Assembly: GCF_022760955.1 (NCBI RefSeq)
Contig: NZ_JAKTNU010000005.1
Coordinates: 2,431 to 66,430, forward strand
Direction of reading: 5' to 3'
DNA: 64,000 bases
Source: Thermus neutrinimicus
GTDB taxonomy: Bacteria > Deinococcota > Deinococci > Deinococcales > Thermaceae
Shown: piece after piece, positions 16,226 through 24,696 of the stretch
How positions within the stretch are numbered: the stretch's first letter is position 1
How the letters are laid out: every line of letters starts with the position of its first letter
Made by a program: the position numbers and the translations under genes
Notes under the pieces: generated by a model
The model's database searches: none
The model's input: the letters and a program-made list of their open reading frames with translations, nothing else
Told to the model about the DNA's origin: nothing

Positions 16226-18367
16226 ATGCTGAGGATCCTGGCGGTTTGGATAGGCCTAAGCCTAGCCCTGGCGGTACCGGTCACCTTCCGCTACACCCCT
16301 CCCCCTGGCCTCGAGGTGCGGTCGGTCAGCCTAAGGGGCTCCTTCAACCAGTGGGGGGAAACCCCCATGCAAAGGGAAAACGGGTCCTGGGCGGTCACCG
16401 TGGACCTGGACCCTGGAGAACACCAGTACAAGTTCTTCATCAACGGCCAGTGGCCCAAGGACATGTGCCACGATCCCACCTTCGGCACGCCCATGGTGGA
16501 CCCCACGGCGGCGGGTTGCGTGGACGACGGGTTTGGGGGCCAAAACGCCGTGATCCTGGTCCAGGCCATGGCCCCATCCCCGCCTCCCACAGGGCCCGTA
16601 GCCCTGGAGTTCGCCCACGACCCCGGAAAGGCCCAGTACGTCTCCGTGGCGGACGGCAAGCTTTCCCTCCGCTTTACCGCTGGTGAAGGGGCGGTGGCCG
16701 CCGCCTGGCTCGAGGCCCCCTTCCTGGGAAAGGTCCCCATGCACCGCCAGCTGGTTTTCCCAGGAACGGAGGTGTGGCGGGTGGCGCTGCCTTCGGCACC
16801 GGAGACCTACCGCATCCTCATCAAGACCCAAGGTGGGGAGGAGGAGGCCTTCGGGCCCTTCCGCCCTCCCACCCGCCCCTTTTCCCAGGTCCCCTGGGTG
16901 GGCGGGGGCGTGGGGTACCAGATCTTCCCCGAGCGCTTTTACAACGGGGATCCCCAAAACGATGCCCTTGCCTTGGAGAGCGACGAGTACCTGTACAACC
17001 TCCTTTGGCAGCGCTCCGGAGGTCCAAAACCCCACCTTTCCCGCTGGACCGACCCCCCTTCCCCCCTGCACTGTTGCCACCAGTACTTCGGAGGGGATCT
17101 CGCCGGGGTCTTGGCCAAGCTTCCCCACCTCGAGGCCCTGGGGGTGACCCTGATCTACTTCAATCCCCTTTTTGACTCCGGTTCAGCCCACGGCTACGAC
17201 ACCCACGACTACCTTAAGGTCTCACCCAAGTTTGGTGACAAGGACCTTTTGCGAAGGGTTTTGGACGAGGCCCACCGCCGGGGCATGCGGGTGATCTTCG
17301 ACTTCGTGCCCAACCACACCGGCCTAGGTTTTTGGGCCTTCCAGGACGTGGTGAAGCGGGGCCCCCGTTCCCCGTATTGGAACTGGTACTTTGTCAAACG
17401 CTGGCCCTTCGTGCCCGGGGACGGAGCCGCCTACGAGGGATGGTGGGGCCTGGGAAGCCTGCCCAAGCTGAACACCGCCCATCCCGGGGTCAAGCGTTAC
17501 CTGATGGAGGTGGCCAAGTACTGGATCCGCTTTGGTTTTGACGGGGTGCGGGTGGATGTGCCCGGGGACGTGCTGGACCCCCACGCCTTCTTTAGGGACA
17601 TGCGGGCCGAGCTGAAGGCCATCAGGCCCGATGCCTACCTGGTGGCGGAGGTGTGGCAGAGGGACCCAAGTTGGCTCCAAGGGGACGAGTTTGACTCCCT
17701 CATGAACTACGCCATAGGCAGGGATATTCTCCTGCGGTTCGCCAAAGGCGGCCACCTGGCCCTCTACAACGCCCGCCGGGCCCTTGCGGACCTGGCGCGG
17801 GTATACGCCCTTTACCCCGAGGCCGTGGCCGGCATGGGCTTCAACCTGATCACCTCCCACGACACCGCCCGCCTGCTCACCGAGCTCGGGGGCGGGGGCC
17901 TCAAGGACACCCCAAGCCCGGAATCCCGAGCCCGGCAAAGGCTTGCGGTTGCCCTGCTCTATGCCCTCCCCGGGGTCCCGGTAACCTTCCAGGGGGATGA
18001 GTGCGGCTTCACCGGGGAGCGGCCAGCCGAGTCTCCCCATGATCTCCAGCGGTATCCCCTTCAGTGGGAGAGGTGCCATGGGGAAACCCTGGCCTTCTAC
18101 CAGGGGCTGGCCCAGCTGCGCCGGGAGCTTCCCGCCTTAAGGAGCGCGGTGTTCCGCACCTACCTTGGCGAGGGGCACCTGCTGGCCTTCCTGCGGGGCG
18201 AGCCTGGGGAGGGGGAGGTGCTTTCCGCCTTCAACAGCGGCCTCGAGGCCACCATCCTTCCCCTGCCCCCGGGAGGGTGGCAAGACCCCTTGGAGGGGCG
18301 CACGTACCGGAGGGAGGTGAGCATACCCCCCCTGGGCTTCCGCTATCTGGTCCACATGGGCCGCTAG
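16226..18367 (+). CDS. Secreted GH13 alpha-amylase / neopullulanase-type glycosidase
   Basis: 713 residues. A signal peptide (LRILAVWIGLSLALAVP) is followed by a starch-binding E-set domain of CBM20/48 type (LRGSFNQWGETPM, GEHQYKFFINGQW, about 25-115), a second beta domain (to about 225) and the catalytic barrel. GH13 motifs: VIFDFVPNHTG, GVRVDV with nucleophile Asp444, LVAEVW with acid Glu475 and TSHD with Asp546. A long CCHQYFGGDL stretch and the FNPLFDSGSAHGYDTHDY block resemble neopullulanase/cyclomaltodextrinase. It should cleave starch or pullulan fragments outside the cytoplasm. An aggagg site precedes the ATG. Confidence 0.9.
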   Translation: MLRILAVWIGLSLALAVPVTFRYTPPPGLEVRSVSLRGSFNQWGETPMQRENGSWAVTVDLDPGEHQYKFFINGQWPKDMCHDPTFGTPMVDPTAAGCVDDGFGGQNAVILVQAMAPSPPPTGPVALEFAHDPGKAQYVSVADGKLSLRFTAGEGAVAAAWLEAPFLGKVPMHRQLVFPGTEVWRVALPSAPETYRILIKTQGGEEEAFGPFRPPTRPFSQVPWVGGGVGYQIFPERFYNGDPQNDALALESDEYLYNLLWQRSGGPKPHLSRWTDPPSPLHCCHQYFGGDLAGVLAKLPHLEALGVTLIYFNPLFDSGSAHGYDTHDYLKVSPKFGDKDLLRRVLDEAHRRGMRVIFDFVPNHTGLGFWAFQDVVKRGPRSPYWNWYFVKRWPFVPGDGAAYEGWWGLGSLPKLNTAHPGVKRYLMEVAKYWIRFGFDGVRVDVPGDVLDPHAFFRDMRAELKAIRPDAYLVAEVWQRDPSWLQGDEFDSLMNYAIGRDILLRFAKGGHLALYNARRALADLARVYALYPEAVAGMGFNLITSHDTARLLTELGGGGLKDTPSPESRARQRLAVALLYALPGVPVTFQGDECGFTGERPAESPHDLQRYPLQWERCHGETLAFYQGLAQLRRELPALRSAVFRTYLGEGHLLAFLRGEPGEGEVLSAFNSGLEATILPLPPGGWQDPLEGRTYRREVSIPPLGFRYLVHMGR

Positions 18368-18422
18368 CAAACCCCCAGGAGGCCAAAGCTCGAGGACGCC
18401 CACCCAAAACCCTCCCTTGCCG

Positions 18423-18428
18423 TAGCAT
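18423..18428 (+). promoter_or_regulatory. -10 hexamer of a leaderless promoter
   Basis: TAGCAT ends exactly six bases before the ATG at 18435, with a GGGCCC spacer. The hexamer and spacing are the same as at the gene at 45642. Confidence 0.5.
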
Positions 18429-18434
18429 GGGCCC

Positions 18435-19121
18435 ATGCGCCTCATCGGCATCGCCACCCAGTACCGCATGGCCGAGGGCCTCCTAGCCAAAAGGTTCTGG
18501 GGCCTTTTGGAGTTCTATCTGGAAGCCCTCTCCTCCCAGGGCCTGGCCTATGTTCTCCTCCCGCCCCAGGGCCCGGAGGCCCTGGAGAAGATCCTCCCCC
18601 ACCTGGACGGCCTGCTCCTACCTGGGGGAGGGGATGTGGACCCGGATCGCTTTGGGGAAGAACCCCATCCTAGGCTAGGCGAGGTCCTTCCTGAGCGGGA
18701 CGAGCACGAGATCTTCTTGGCTCGCTACGGAGCGGAAAAGGGCCTTCCCACCTTGGGGATTTGCCGGGGAATCCAGGTGATGAACGTGGCCATGGGGGGA
18801 ACCCTTTACCAGGACCTCGAGGCCCAGGGCTTCCACGAGATCCAGCACCAACAAAAAAGTCCCCCTCCTGCCCTGGCCCATGGGGTGAAGCTGGTGGCCG
18901 AAAGCCCCCTCTCCCGCCTCTTCCCCCCTAGCTTCCGGGTGAACTCCTACCACCACCAGGGGATCAAGGCACTGGGAAGAGGCCTAAAACCCATCGCCCT
19001 GTCCCCGGATGGCCTGGTGGAGGCGGTGGCCCTGGAGGGCCACCCCCTTTTCCTGGGGGTACAGTGGCACCCGGAACTTCTCAAAAAACACTGGCCTCTT
19101 TTTAGCTTGCTTAAAACCTAG
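18435..19121 (+). CDS. Gamma-glutamyl hydrolase-type class I glutamine amidotransferase (peptidase C26)
   Basis: 228 residues of the PuuD / gamma-glutamyl-GABA hydrolase family: LLLPGGGDVDPDRFGEE, the nucleophile elbow LGICRGIQVMNVAMGGTLYQDL with its Cys, and the catalytic His-x-Glu in GVQWHPELL. SYHHQGIK is also typical. It hydrolyses gamma-glutamyl amides; the actual substrate is unknown. It has its own leaderless promoter and the neighbours give no clear clue. Confidence 0.85.
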   Translation: MRLIGIATQYRMAEGLLAKRFWGLLEFYLEALSSQGLAYVLLPPQGPEALEKILPHLDGLLLPGGGDVDPDRFGEEPHPRLGEVLPERDEHEIFLARYGAEKGLPTLGICRGIQVMNVAMGGTLYQDLEAQGFHEIQHQQKSPPPALAHGVKLVAESPLSRLFPPSFRVNSYHHQGIKALGRGLKPIALSPDGLVEAVALEGHPLFLGVQWHPELLKKHWPLFSLLKT

Positions 19122-19124
19122 TCG

Positions 19125-19179
19125 TTCACCTTCTGTTCACAGTACCGGCCTCCCTCTTTCACCCGACCAGGCCTAGCCT
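19125..19179 (+). promoter_or_regulatory. Phased TTCAC repeats and -10 element
   Basis: TTCAC occurs at 19125, 19136 and 19158, that is at 11- and 22-base steps (one turn and two turns of DNA), followed by a possible -10 TAGCCT at 19174-19179. The layout resembles OmpR-type direct-repeat sites; compare the 11-base repeats at 21610 and 22891. Confidence 0.4.
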
Positions 19180-19226
19180 TAAGCCGACCTGGGGTGAGGA
19201 AGCCCGGGTCGGAAAGGAGAGGGATC

Positions 19227-19805
19227 ATGAAAGGCAAAGCTTGGATCGCTATTGTAGGGCTCGCGGCGGTAGGGTTGGCGCTGGCCTACGGGCCTAGGGG
19301 GGGCCTTGGGGGTCCCAACGTGCCAGGGACCGGTATGGCTTCCCCGCAGCTGGGAGTGACCACGGGGCTTGCGGGAACCCTCCACGATGAGGTGGCTGCC
19401 CTTTTGGGCGTAACCCCGGAAGAGCTCATCGCCCTGCACCAACAGGGGAAAACCCTGGCCCAGATCGCCCAGGAGCTGGGAGTGGACCCCGCTAAGCTGG
19501 AAGCCCAACTGATGGAGATCCGCAACGCTGCCATCGAGGAGGCGGTTAAGTCCGGGGCTCTCACTGAGGCCCAGGCGGCCATGATGAAGGCCCGCACCCA
19601 ACAGGTGGTCCGGGCCATGCTCCAACGGGAGATCGGGCCCAATGCAGGCTTCGTCTATGGTCCCGCCTGGGGAGCCCAGGCCTACGGCCGCCGTACGGGC
19701 CAGCCCGTGGGTCCCGGCGCACCCCAGGGCCCCGGGTATCCCACCTGCCCCTACTTCCCTCAAGGGGGTAGCTTCGGCCCCTTCGGCCCCTGGCGGGGTA
19801 GATAA
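19227..19805 (+). CDS. Secreted helical protein of unknown function, upstream of a two-component system
   Basis: 192 residues from the ATG at 19227 (ggaaaggagaggg just upstream). A signal peptide (KAWIAIVGLAAVGLALAYG) precedes a helical centre: LAGTLHDEVAALLGVTPEEL, then IALHQQGKTLAQIAQELGVD, like the repeats in DUF2680-type envelope proteins. A Gly/Pro/Tyr-rich C-terminus (PQGPGYPTCPYFPQGGSFGPFGPW) with one Cys follows. The function is unknown; it is close to the response regulator and may belong to its regulon. Confidence 0.72.
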   Translation: MKGKAWIAIVGLAAVGLALAYGPRGGLGGPNVPGTGMASPQLGVTTGLAGTLHDEVAALLGVTPEELIALHQQGKTLAQIAQELGVDPAKLEAQLMEIRNAAIEEAVKSGALTEAQAAMMKARTQQVVRAMLQREIGPNAGFVYGPAWGAQAYGRRTGQPVGPGAPQGPGYPTCPYFPQGGSFGPFGPWRGR

Positions 19806-19817
19806 GCTAAAGCCCAA

Positions 19818-19844
19818 GGGGCTCCCCCACGGTGGGGGAGCCCC
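19818..19844 (+). terminator. Hairpin between the secreted protein and the response regulator
   Basis: Perfect 13-base arms GGGGCTCCCCCAC and GTGGGGGAGCCCC around a single G. There is no T tract. The response regulator promoter follows 6 bases later, so this hairpin insulates the two genes. Confidence 0.7.
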
Positions 19845-19850
19845 CTCGAA

Positions 19851-19856
19851 TAAGCT
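19851..19856 (+). promoter_or_regulatory. -10 hexamer of a leaderless promoter
   Basis: TAAGCT lies six bases before the ATG at 19863 and directly abuts an earlier ATG at 19857. The spacing favours 19863 as the real start. Confidence 0.5.
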
Positions 19857-19862
19857 ATGGGC

Positions 19863-20534
19863 ATGCCCGGCGAACTGGTTTTGGTGGTAGAAGACGAGCC
19901 CCAGATTGCCGACACCCTGGAACGCTACTTGAGGGCAAACGGCTTTCGAACCGAACGAGCAGGGGATGGAGAGAAGGCGCTGGAGCTCTGGCGGCGTGCG
20001 CGGCCCGACCTGATCCTCCTGGACCTCATGCTACCCAAAGTGGATGGCCTCGAGGTCCTCAAGCACATCCGGCAAGAGGACCGCACCCCCATCATCGTCC
20101 TTACCGCCAAGGCAGAGGAGGTGGACCGGCTCTTGGGACTCGAGCTGGGAGCAGACGACTACGTGGTCAAGCCCTTCAGCCCCCGCGAGGTGGTGGCCCG
20201 GGTCAAAGCGGTCCTCCGCCGGGCCCAGGGCCTGGTACGCTTACCCAGCCACGTGCAGGTGGGCCCTTTGCAAATCGACCTGGAGGCCTTTCGTGTGCGC
20301 TGCCAAGGTAAGGACCTCGTCCTGACCCCCATTCAAGTGCGCCTCCTCTACCTGTTGGCCAGCCGGACGGGAAAGGCCCTGACCCGAGAGGAGCTACTTT
20401 TGGGGCTGGGCACCGACGCCGACGAACGCACCGTGGACGCCCATGTGAAGAACCTACGAGCCCGCCTAGGCCCCTGTGCCGCCATGGTGGAAACCATCCG
20501 GGGCTACGGGTACCGCTTAAGGGAAACGCTATGA
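19863..20534 (+). CDS. Two-component response regulator, OmpR/PhoB family
   Basis: 223 residues from the ATG at 19863 (225 from 19857). Receiver domain with acidic pair VVEDEPQ, phospho-acceptor Asp in LILLDLMLP, Thr in VLTAKA and Lys in DDYVVKPFSP; C-terminal winged helix (LVLTPIQVRLLYLLASR, ERTVDAHVKNLRARLG, VETIRGYGYRL). Paired with the kinase that overlaps it by 4 bases. OmpR-type regulators bind direct repeats with an 11-base period, which are present upstream of three nearby genes. Confidence 0.9.
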   Translation: MPGELVLVVEDEPQIADTLERYLRANGFRTERAGDGEKALELWRRARPDLILLDLMLPKVDGLEVLKHIRQEDRTPIIVLTAKAEEVDRLLGLELGADDYVVKPFSPREVVARVKAVLRRAQGLVRLPSHVQVGPLQIDLEAFRVRCQGKDLVLTPIQVRLLYLLASRTGKALTREELLLGLGTDADERTVDAHVKNLRARLGPCAAMVETIRGYGYRLRETL

Positions 20535-21604
20535 GCCTCACGACGCGCCTTGCCCTATCCATGGCCCTAGTCGCCCTCCTGGTGGCTGGGCTATCGGGCT
20601 TTCTAGCCTACAAAGTTGCCTCGGGCCACCTGGAAAGAGCTTTCGCACTAGGAGCCGGTCCAGGTAATCCCTTGGCGCCTCGCCCAGGGCTACGACAGGG
20701 AAGGATGTTAGCCGAACTTAGGTCCTCCATCGCCCTCTCAGCAGGAGCCGCTTTGCTCCTAGGCTTGGGAACGGGAACCCTTTTGGCCCTGGGCCTAGTC
20801 CAACCAGTGCGGGAACTTTCACGAACCGCTGAGGCCTACCGTCAGGGGAACCGGACCCGCCGGGCCCGGGTGAAGGGACGGGACGAGCTGGCTCAGCTGG
20901 CCCAAGGGTTTAACCAGCTCCTGGAGGAGCTGGCTCAGAAGGAAGCCCAGGAAAAGTTGCTTCTCTCGGACATCGCCCACGACCTCCGTACCCCCCTCAC
21001 GGTGTTGCAGGCGGACCTCGAGGCCCTAGAGGACGGCCTCCTTCCTTGCACGCCCGAACACTTAAGGCGACTGCAGGGAGAGGTCCACCTTCTCTCCCGT
21101 TTGGTGGAGGACATCCGCCTCCTGAGCCTGGCCGAAGCCGGGGGACTGCACCTCTCCTTAGAGCCCTTGCATCCCGGGGCCTTGGCCCTGGAGGTACTCC
21201 AGGCCCATGCCTCTCGGGCAGGGGCTAAAGGAGTGCGCCTGGCCTTAAAAGGGGAGGCCCCTCTTATCCGGGCGGATAGGGAGGCCTTCCTACGCATCCT
21301 CAACAACCTAATGGACAACGCCCTCCGCTATACCCCTGAAGGCGGTACGGTCACCCTGGAACTTTCCCAGGAAGAGGGATGGGTACGCCTGACCGTCCGG
21401 GATACTGGGCCTGGGCTGAAGCCCGGAGAAGAGGAGGCCGTCTTCCGTCGCTTTTACCGGGGTGATCCCGCTCGGTCTCGGGGAGGAAGCGGGCTCGGTC
21501 TAGCTATTGCCAAGGCCTTAGTGGAAGCCATGGGAGGGCAAATCCAGGCGGGTAACCATCCCGAAGGCGGAGCCATGTTTACCCTCGGACTACCAAAAGC
21601 CTAG
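20531..21604 (+). CDS. Sensor histidine kinase
   Basis: 357 residues. Two transmembrane helices (about 8-30 and 72-95) flank a short periplasmic loop of about 40 residues; a HAMP domain follows (LVQPVRELSRTAEAYRQGN), then a HisKA box with the phospho-His in DIAHDLRTPLTVL and the N, G1 and G2 boxes of the ATPase (ILNNLMDNALRYTPEG, VRDTGPGL, GGSGLGLAIAKALVEAMGG). The small sensor loop favours a signal from within the membrane or an accessory protein, perhaps the secreted protein encoded upstream. Confidence 0.9.
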   Translation: MSLTTRLALSMALVALLVAGLSGFLAYKVASGHLERAFALGAGPGNPLAPRPGLRQGRMLAELRSSIALSAGAALLLGLGTGTLLALGLVQPVRELSRTAEAYRQGNRTRRARVKGRDELAQLAQGFNQLLEELAQKEAQEKLLLSDIAHDLRTPLTVLQADLEALEDGLLPCTPEHLRRLQGEVHLLSRLVEDIRLLSLAEAGGLHLSLEPLHPGALALEVLQAHASRAGAKGVRLALKGEAPLIRADREAFLRILNNLMDNALRYTPEGGTVTLELSQEEGWVRLTVRDTGPGLKPGEEEAVFRRFYRGDPARSRGGSGLGLAIAKALVEAMGGQIQAGNHPEGGAMFTLGLPKA

Positions 21605-21609
21605 GCCGC

Positions 21610-21640
21610 TTACGCTCCGTTTACGGGGAGGGATTAGCAT
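21610..21640 (+). promoter_or_regulatory. TTACG direct repeat and -10, DUF5666-like gene
   Basis: TTACG-N6-TTACG (21610-21625) has an exact 11-base period; nine bases later comes TAGCAT (21635-21640). The repeat covers the place of a -35 element, as for an activator of the OmpR/PhoB class. The same arrangement, with the same 9-base gap, is found at 22891-22921. Confidence 0.6.
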
Positions 21641-21658
21641 CAAGGTTGGAGGTGAACC

Positions 21659-22849
21659 ATGGCAAAGGAAACACCTTCCCTCCGGTTGGTCTGGCTGGCC
21701 TTGGGTCTAGCCCTCCTGGCCTCCTGCCAGATGAGCCCCTCGGGGTCCGCTCCCCAGGCGGTTCAGGTGGCAGGAGTGGTGGGGGGCACGGAAACTATTC
21801 CCACCCTTCTGGGCAAGCCTTTGGACCTACAAGGAGTACCCCTGATCAAGGAGGGGGAAGCCTATGGCGGCCCGGTGCTGCCGGGGATGGTGGTGGTGGC
21901 GCAGGGAACCGACCAGGGAAACGTCCTCCGCCTCCAGAGCCTCGAGGTGCGGGTGGAACTCAAGGGCCCCATCGCCGCTCTGGACGGGAACGCCGGAACC
22001 CTAACGGTCCTTGGGCAGCAGGTAATCACCGATGCCAACACCCGGATTTATGAAAAGGTAGGGGGTTCTTACCGCAACCTCCTCCCTTCCGATTTGGCGG
22101 TGGGCGATTGGGTGGAGGTCCAGGGTACCGCCACGGAAAGTGGCGTCCTCGCCACCTACATCGAGCGCCACCCGGGCCAGGACTCCCAGGTGGAGCTGGA
22201 AGGCCGGGCCACTAACCTGGACCAGGCGGCCAAACGCTTCACCTTGAACGGCTACACGGTGGACTACGCCCAGGCAAAGGTGGTGGGATCCCCCACGGAG
22301 GGGGTGTGGGTGGAGGTGAAGGGAACCCTTTCCGGGACCACGGTCTTGGCCACCAAGGTGGCGTTCAAGACCTCGGGGAACAACGGGTATGGGGCCTCGA
22401 GGCGGGTAGAGCTGGAAGGCCCCATCCTTGGACTTGACGAGGCCGCCAAAACCTTCGGGCTTCTGGGCTATACCGTGGACTATAGCGCTGCCAGGGTGAC
22501 TGGCACCCTGGCGGATAGGGTTTACGTGGAGGCCAAGGGCCAGGTGGATGCCAACGACCCCACCCTCTTCCACCCCCAGCTGGTGAAGGTGAAGTACCCC
22601 AGGAGCTACCCGGCCAAGGCGGAGGCCGAGGGAACGGTAAGCGCCATCGATCACGGCCAAGGCACCTTTGCCTTGGGGAGCCTGGGATTCTATGTGGACC
22701 CGAACACCATTCTCAAGCGGGATGACCCCGATCGGCCCATCGCCTTCACCGACATCCAGGTGGGGGATTACGTGGAGGTCAAATTCGACCCCAGCCGCAC
22801 GGAAGAAGGGCGGTACTATGCGGTAAAGGTAGAGCTCGAGCGCCGCTAG
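21659..22849 (+). CDS. Lipoprotein with repeated DUF5666-like beta domains
   Basis: 396 residues. The leader ends in a lipobox (LALLASC), so it should be a lipoprotein. Four to five repeats of about 65-75 residues follow, each resembling DUF5666 / OB-like units: RVELKGPIAALDGNAGTLTV, QVELEGRATNLDQAAKRFTL, RVELEGPILGLDEAAKTFGL and AEAEGTVSAIDHGQGTFALG, each followed by a GDWVEVQG / VYVEAKG / GDYVEVKF strand. Function unknown. Ribosome binding site ggaggtg. It is transcribed from a promoter with a TTACG direct repeat and followed by a strong terminator. Confidence 0.78.
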   Translation: MAKETPSLRLVWLALGLALLASCQMSPSGSAPQAVQVAGVVGGTETIPTLLGKPLDLQGVPLIKEGEAYGGPVLPGMVVVAQGTDQGNVLRLQSLEVRVELKGPIAALDGNAGTLTVLGQQVITDANTRIYEKVGGSYRNLLPSDLAVGDWVEVQGTATESGVLATYIERHPGQDSQVELEGRATNLDQAAKRFTLNGYTVDYAQAKVVGSPTEGVWVEVKGTLSGTTVLATKVAFKTSGNNGYGASRRVELEGPILGLDEAAKTFGLLGYTVDYSAARVTGTLADRVYVEAKGQVDANDPTLFHPQLVKVKYPRSYPAKAEAEGTVSAIDHGQGTFALGSLGFYVDPNTILKRDDPDRPIAFTDIQVGDYVEVKFDPSRTEEGRYYAVKVELERR

Positions 22850-22864
22850 CCGGGCATACCTTGG

Positions 22865-22887
22865 GGTGGGGCCCTCGAGGCCCCACC
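22865..22887 (+). terminator. Hairpin terminator after the DUF5666-like gene
   Basis: GGTGGGGCC and GGCCCCACC (9-base arms) enclose CTCGA and are followed by TTCTT. Confidence 0.75.
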
Positions 22888-22890
22888 TTC

Positions 22891-22921
22891 TTACGTTCCA
22901 TTTACGCCTAGATTCTAGCCT
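22891..22921 (+). promoter_or_regulatory. TTACG direct repeat and -10, YceI-cytochrome operon
   Basis: TTACG-N6-TTACG (22891-22906, TTACGTTCCATTTACG) followed after nine bases by TAGCCT (22916-22921). Sequence and geometry match the site at 21610-21640, which makes a shared response regulator likely. Confidence 0.6.
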
Positions 22922-22940
22922 CGAGGTGGGAGGTGAGGCC

Positions 22941-23456
22941 ATGGTGCGAGGAATAGCCATGCTTTGGTTGCTGGGATGGGCCATGGCGGCCAACTTCCAG
23001 GTACAGGGGGAGGCCACCTATGAGGCCCGGGCCCCCTTGGGAACCTTCCGCGGGGTCAACCCGAGCCTGGAGGGGGTGGTGTCCTTTGAGCCCGGCAAGG
23101 GCCTTCTCCAAGGCAGGGTCTGCGTGGACCTTTCCGCATGGGATTCCAAGGAGCCCCTGCGGGACCGCCATACTCGGGAGATGTTCCAAGTGGACCGGTA
23201 CCCCCAGGCCTGCCTGCTCATCCAAGGCTGGGATGCCAACCAGAACCTGGTTCATGGGGTTCTCAGCCTCCACGGGGTGGAACGAAGGGTGACCGTGCCC
23301 GTGCGCCATACCCTGGAGGGTGGGCGGATCCTGCGCTTCGAAGGGGAGTGGGAACTCCTCCTCAGCGACTACGGGCTCAAGGCCCCTAGCTTCATGGGCA
23401 TGCGGGTGCAGGACCGGGTGGTGGTGCGGGTGAAGGGACAGGGGGTGGCCAAGTGA
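22941..23456 (+). CDS. Secreted YceI-family protein
   Basis: 171 residues from the ATG at 22941 (gggaggtgagg upstream). Signal peptide (AMLWLLGWAMAANF), then a YceI lipocalin-like barrel: YEARAPLGTFRGVNPSLEG, LQGRVCVDLSAWDSKEPLRDRHTREMFQVDRYPQ and GVLSLHGVERRVTVPV. YceI proteins bind isoprenoid lipids such as polyprenyl or quinone precursors in the periplasm. Here it overlaps a multiheme cytochrome gene by 4 bases (GTGA), so a link to periplasmic electron transfer or quinone handling is plausible. Confidence 0.85.
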   Translation: MVRGIAMLWLLGWAMAANFQVQGEATYEARAPLGTFRGVNPSLEGVVSFEPGKGLLQGRVCVDLSAWDSKEPLRDRHTREMFQVDRYPQACLLIQGWDANQNLVHGVLSLHGVERRVTVPVRHTLEGGRILRFEGEWELLLSDYGLKAPSFMGMRVQDRVVVRVKGQGVAK

Positions 23457-24244
23457 GGAGGCTTTGGCCCGTACTCCTCTTGGGCCTAGCCCTGGCCGGG
23501 GAAGGGGAGCGCTACCTCTACGTGCGTTGGGATGCGGAAAAAGCCCAAGCCTTCCTCTCGAACGGCGCCCCCCTTCCTCCGGGAGTTTCCCTGATCCCCG
23601 GCCAGTACGTGGAGGTGAAATACGGTCAGCTCAAGCCCAAAAAGCAGTGGCAAGCGCCTCAGGATCTGGTCAAGGTTTTTCAACCCAAAGAGGCCAGCCG
23701 GGTGGTCTTTAGCCACGAGCGCCACTTTGCCGCCCTAGGGGCCAAGGGTAGCACCTGCGATACCTGCCACACGGCCTTAGACGAGAATAAGGCCTGGAAG
23801 AGCCTGGCCCCAAGCCCGGCCCTCGAGGCCCACGGGGCCAACTCCTTAGGCCGCTTTTGCGCCACCTGTCACGACGGCAAAACCCACCCCGGAAGGGTTG
23901 CTGGAAGTCAAAGCTCCCTTAAGGACCCCATCTTCACCGCTTTTGGCCGCAAGGGCGACGCCTCCTGCGGCCAGTGCCATGCCCCCAAGGACCACGGGCA
24001 AGACTTTACTCAGGGCCATGGGGACAAGGCGGAACACGGTGGAGCCAGGGAATGCGCCACCTGCCACCGGGGGGCCCTGAGCATCTCCGCCAAGGAGGTG
24101 GCCCAGGTGCAAGCCTTCCAGAAGGCCCAGCTGGCCCTGATTCAAAACCCTGAGGACGAGAAGGCCTTTAACCTGGTCCTGCCCGCCAACTTCTGCGCCT
24201 ACTGCCACGGGCTGGACGGAGAGGCCTGGGATAGGAAACACTGA
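23453..24244 (+). CDS. Periplasmic pentaheme c-type cytochrome
   Basis: 263 residues starting at a GTG that overlaps the YceI stop. A signal peptide (RLWPVLLLGLALAGEG) precedes five C-x2-C-H haem sites: CDTCH, CATCH, CGQCH, CATCH and CAYCH. VFSHERHFAALGAKGSTCDTCH resembles the cytochrome c7/c3-type and NapC-like fold with distal His ligands ahead of the haem motif. The N-terminal 70 residues are a separate region with no haem. It should shuttle electrons in the periplasm; the donor and acceptor are not visible in this window. Confidence 0.85.
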   Translation: MRRLWPVLLLGLALAGEGERYLYVRWDAEKAQAFLSNGAPLPPGVSLIPGQYVEVKYGQLKPKKQWQAPQDLVKVFQPKEASRVVFSHERHFAALGAKGSTCDTCHTALDENKAWKSLAPSPALEAHGANSLGRFCATCHDGKTHPGRVAGSQSSLKDPIFTAFGRKGDASCGQCHAPKDHGQDFTQGHGDKAEHGGARECATCHRGALSISAKEVAQVQAFQKAQLALIQNPEDEKAFNLVLPANFCAYCHGLDGEAWDRKH

Positions 24245-24255
24245 AGGAGGTACCC

Positions 24256-24696
24256 ATGCGTGAGGTATTGCTGAAGCGGTTTCCCGAACTTGTCGCCCTC
24301 TTCGCCGCCTTGGGTTTCCTAACCCTCCTGGCGGAGCTCCTCCTCACAGGGCACACCGAGGGCATCCAGGCCCTGGCGCCCCTGGCGGCGGCAGTGGGAG
24401 CAGGGGTAGTCCTCCTAGGCCTTTGGGTGAGGGGAGGGCGGTTTTGGGCCGTAGGCCTACTCCTCCTCGTGGGGGGTACCGGGCTTGTGGGCCTTGTTCA
24501 GCATGCAGAGGAAGCCCTGGAGGCCCTGGCGCCGGCCAGGGTGCAACTGGTGGACAAGGAAGGCAGGGAGTACTTCGCCTACCCGGGCCTAGGGGAAGAG
24601 GGGGAAAAGGAAACCCCTCCCCCACCCCTGGCCCCCTTAGCCCTGAGTGGCCTGGGTATCCTTGGGGCCTTGGCCCTTTACGTGCGCACACCATGA
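24256..24696 (+). CDS. Small membrane protein of unknown function
   Basis: 146 residues (aaggaggt upstream of the ATG). Four hydrophobic segments, about residues 12-32, 41-58, 65-82 and 122-142, with a hydrophilic loop (ALAPARVQLVDKEGREYFAYPGLGEEGEKE) between the third and fourth. No family recognised. It lies between the pentaheme cytochrome and a two-component system, overlapping the latter by 4 bases, and might be a membrane partner of the cytochrome or an input for the kinase. Confidence 0.68.
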   Translation: MREVLLKRFPELVALFAALGFLTLLAELLLTGHTEGIQALAPLAAAVGAGVVLLGLWVRGGRFWAVGLLLLVGGTGLVGLVQHAEEALEALAPARVQLVDKEGREYFAYPGLGEEGEKETPPPPLAPLALSGLGILGALALYVRTP

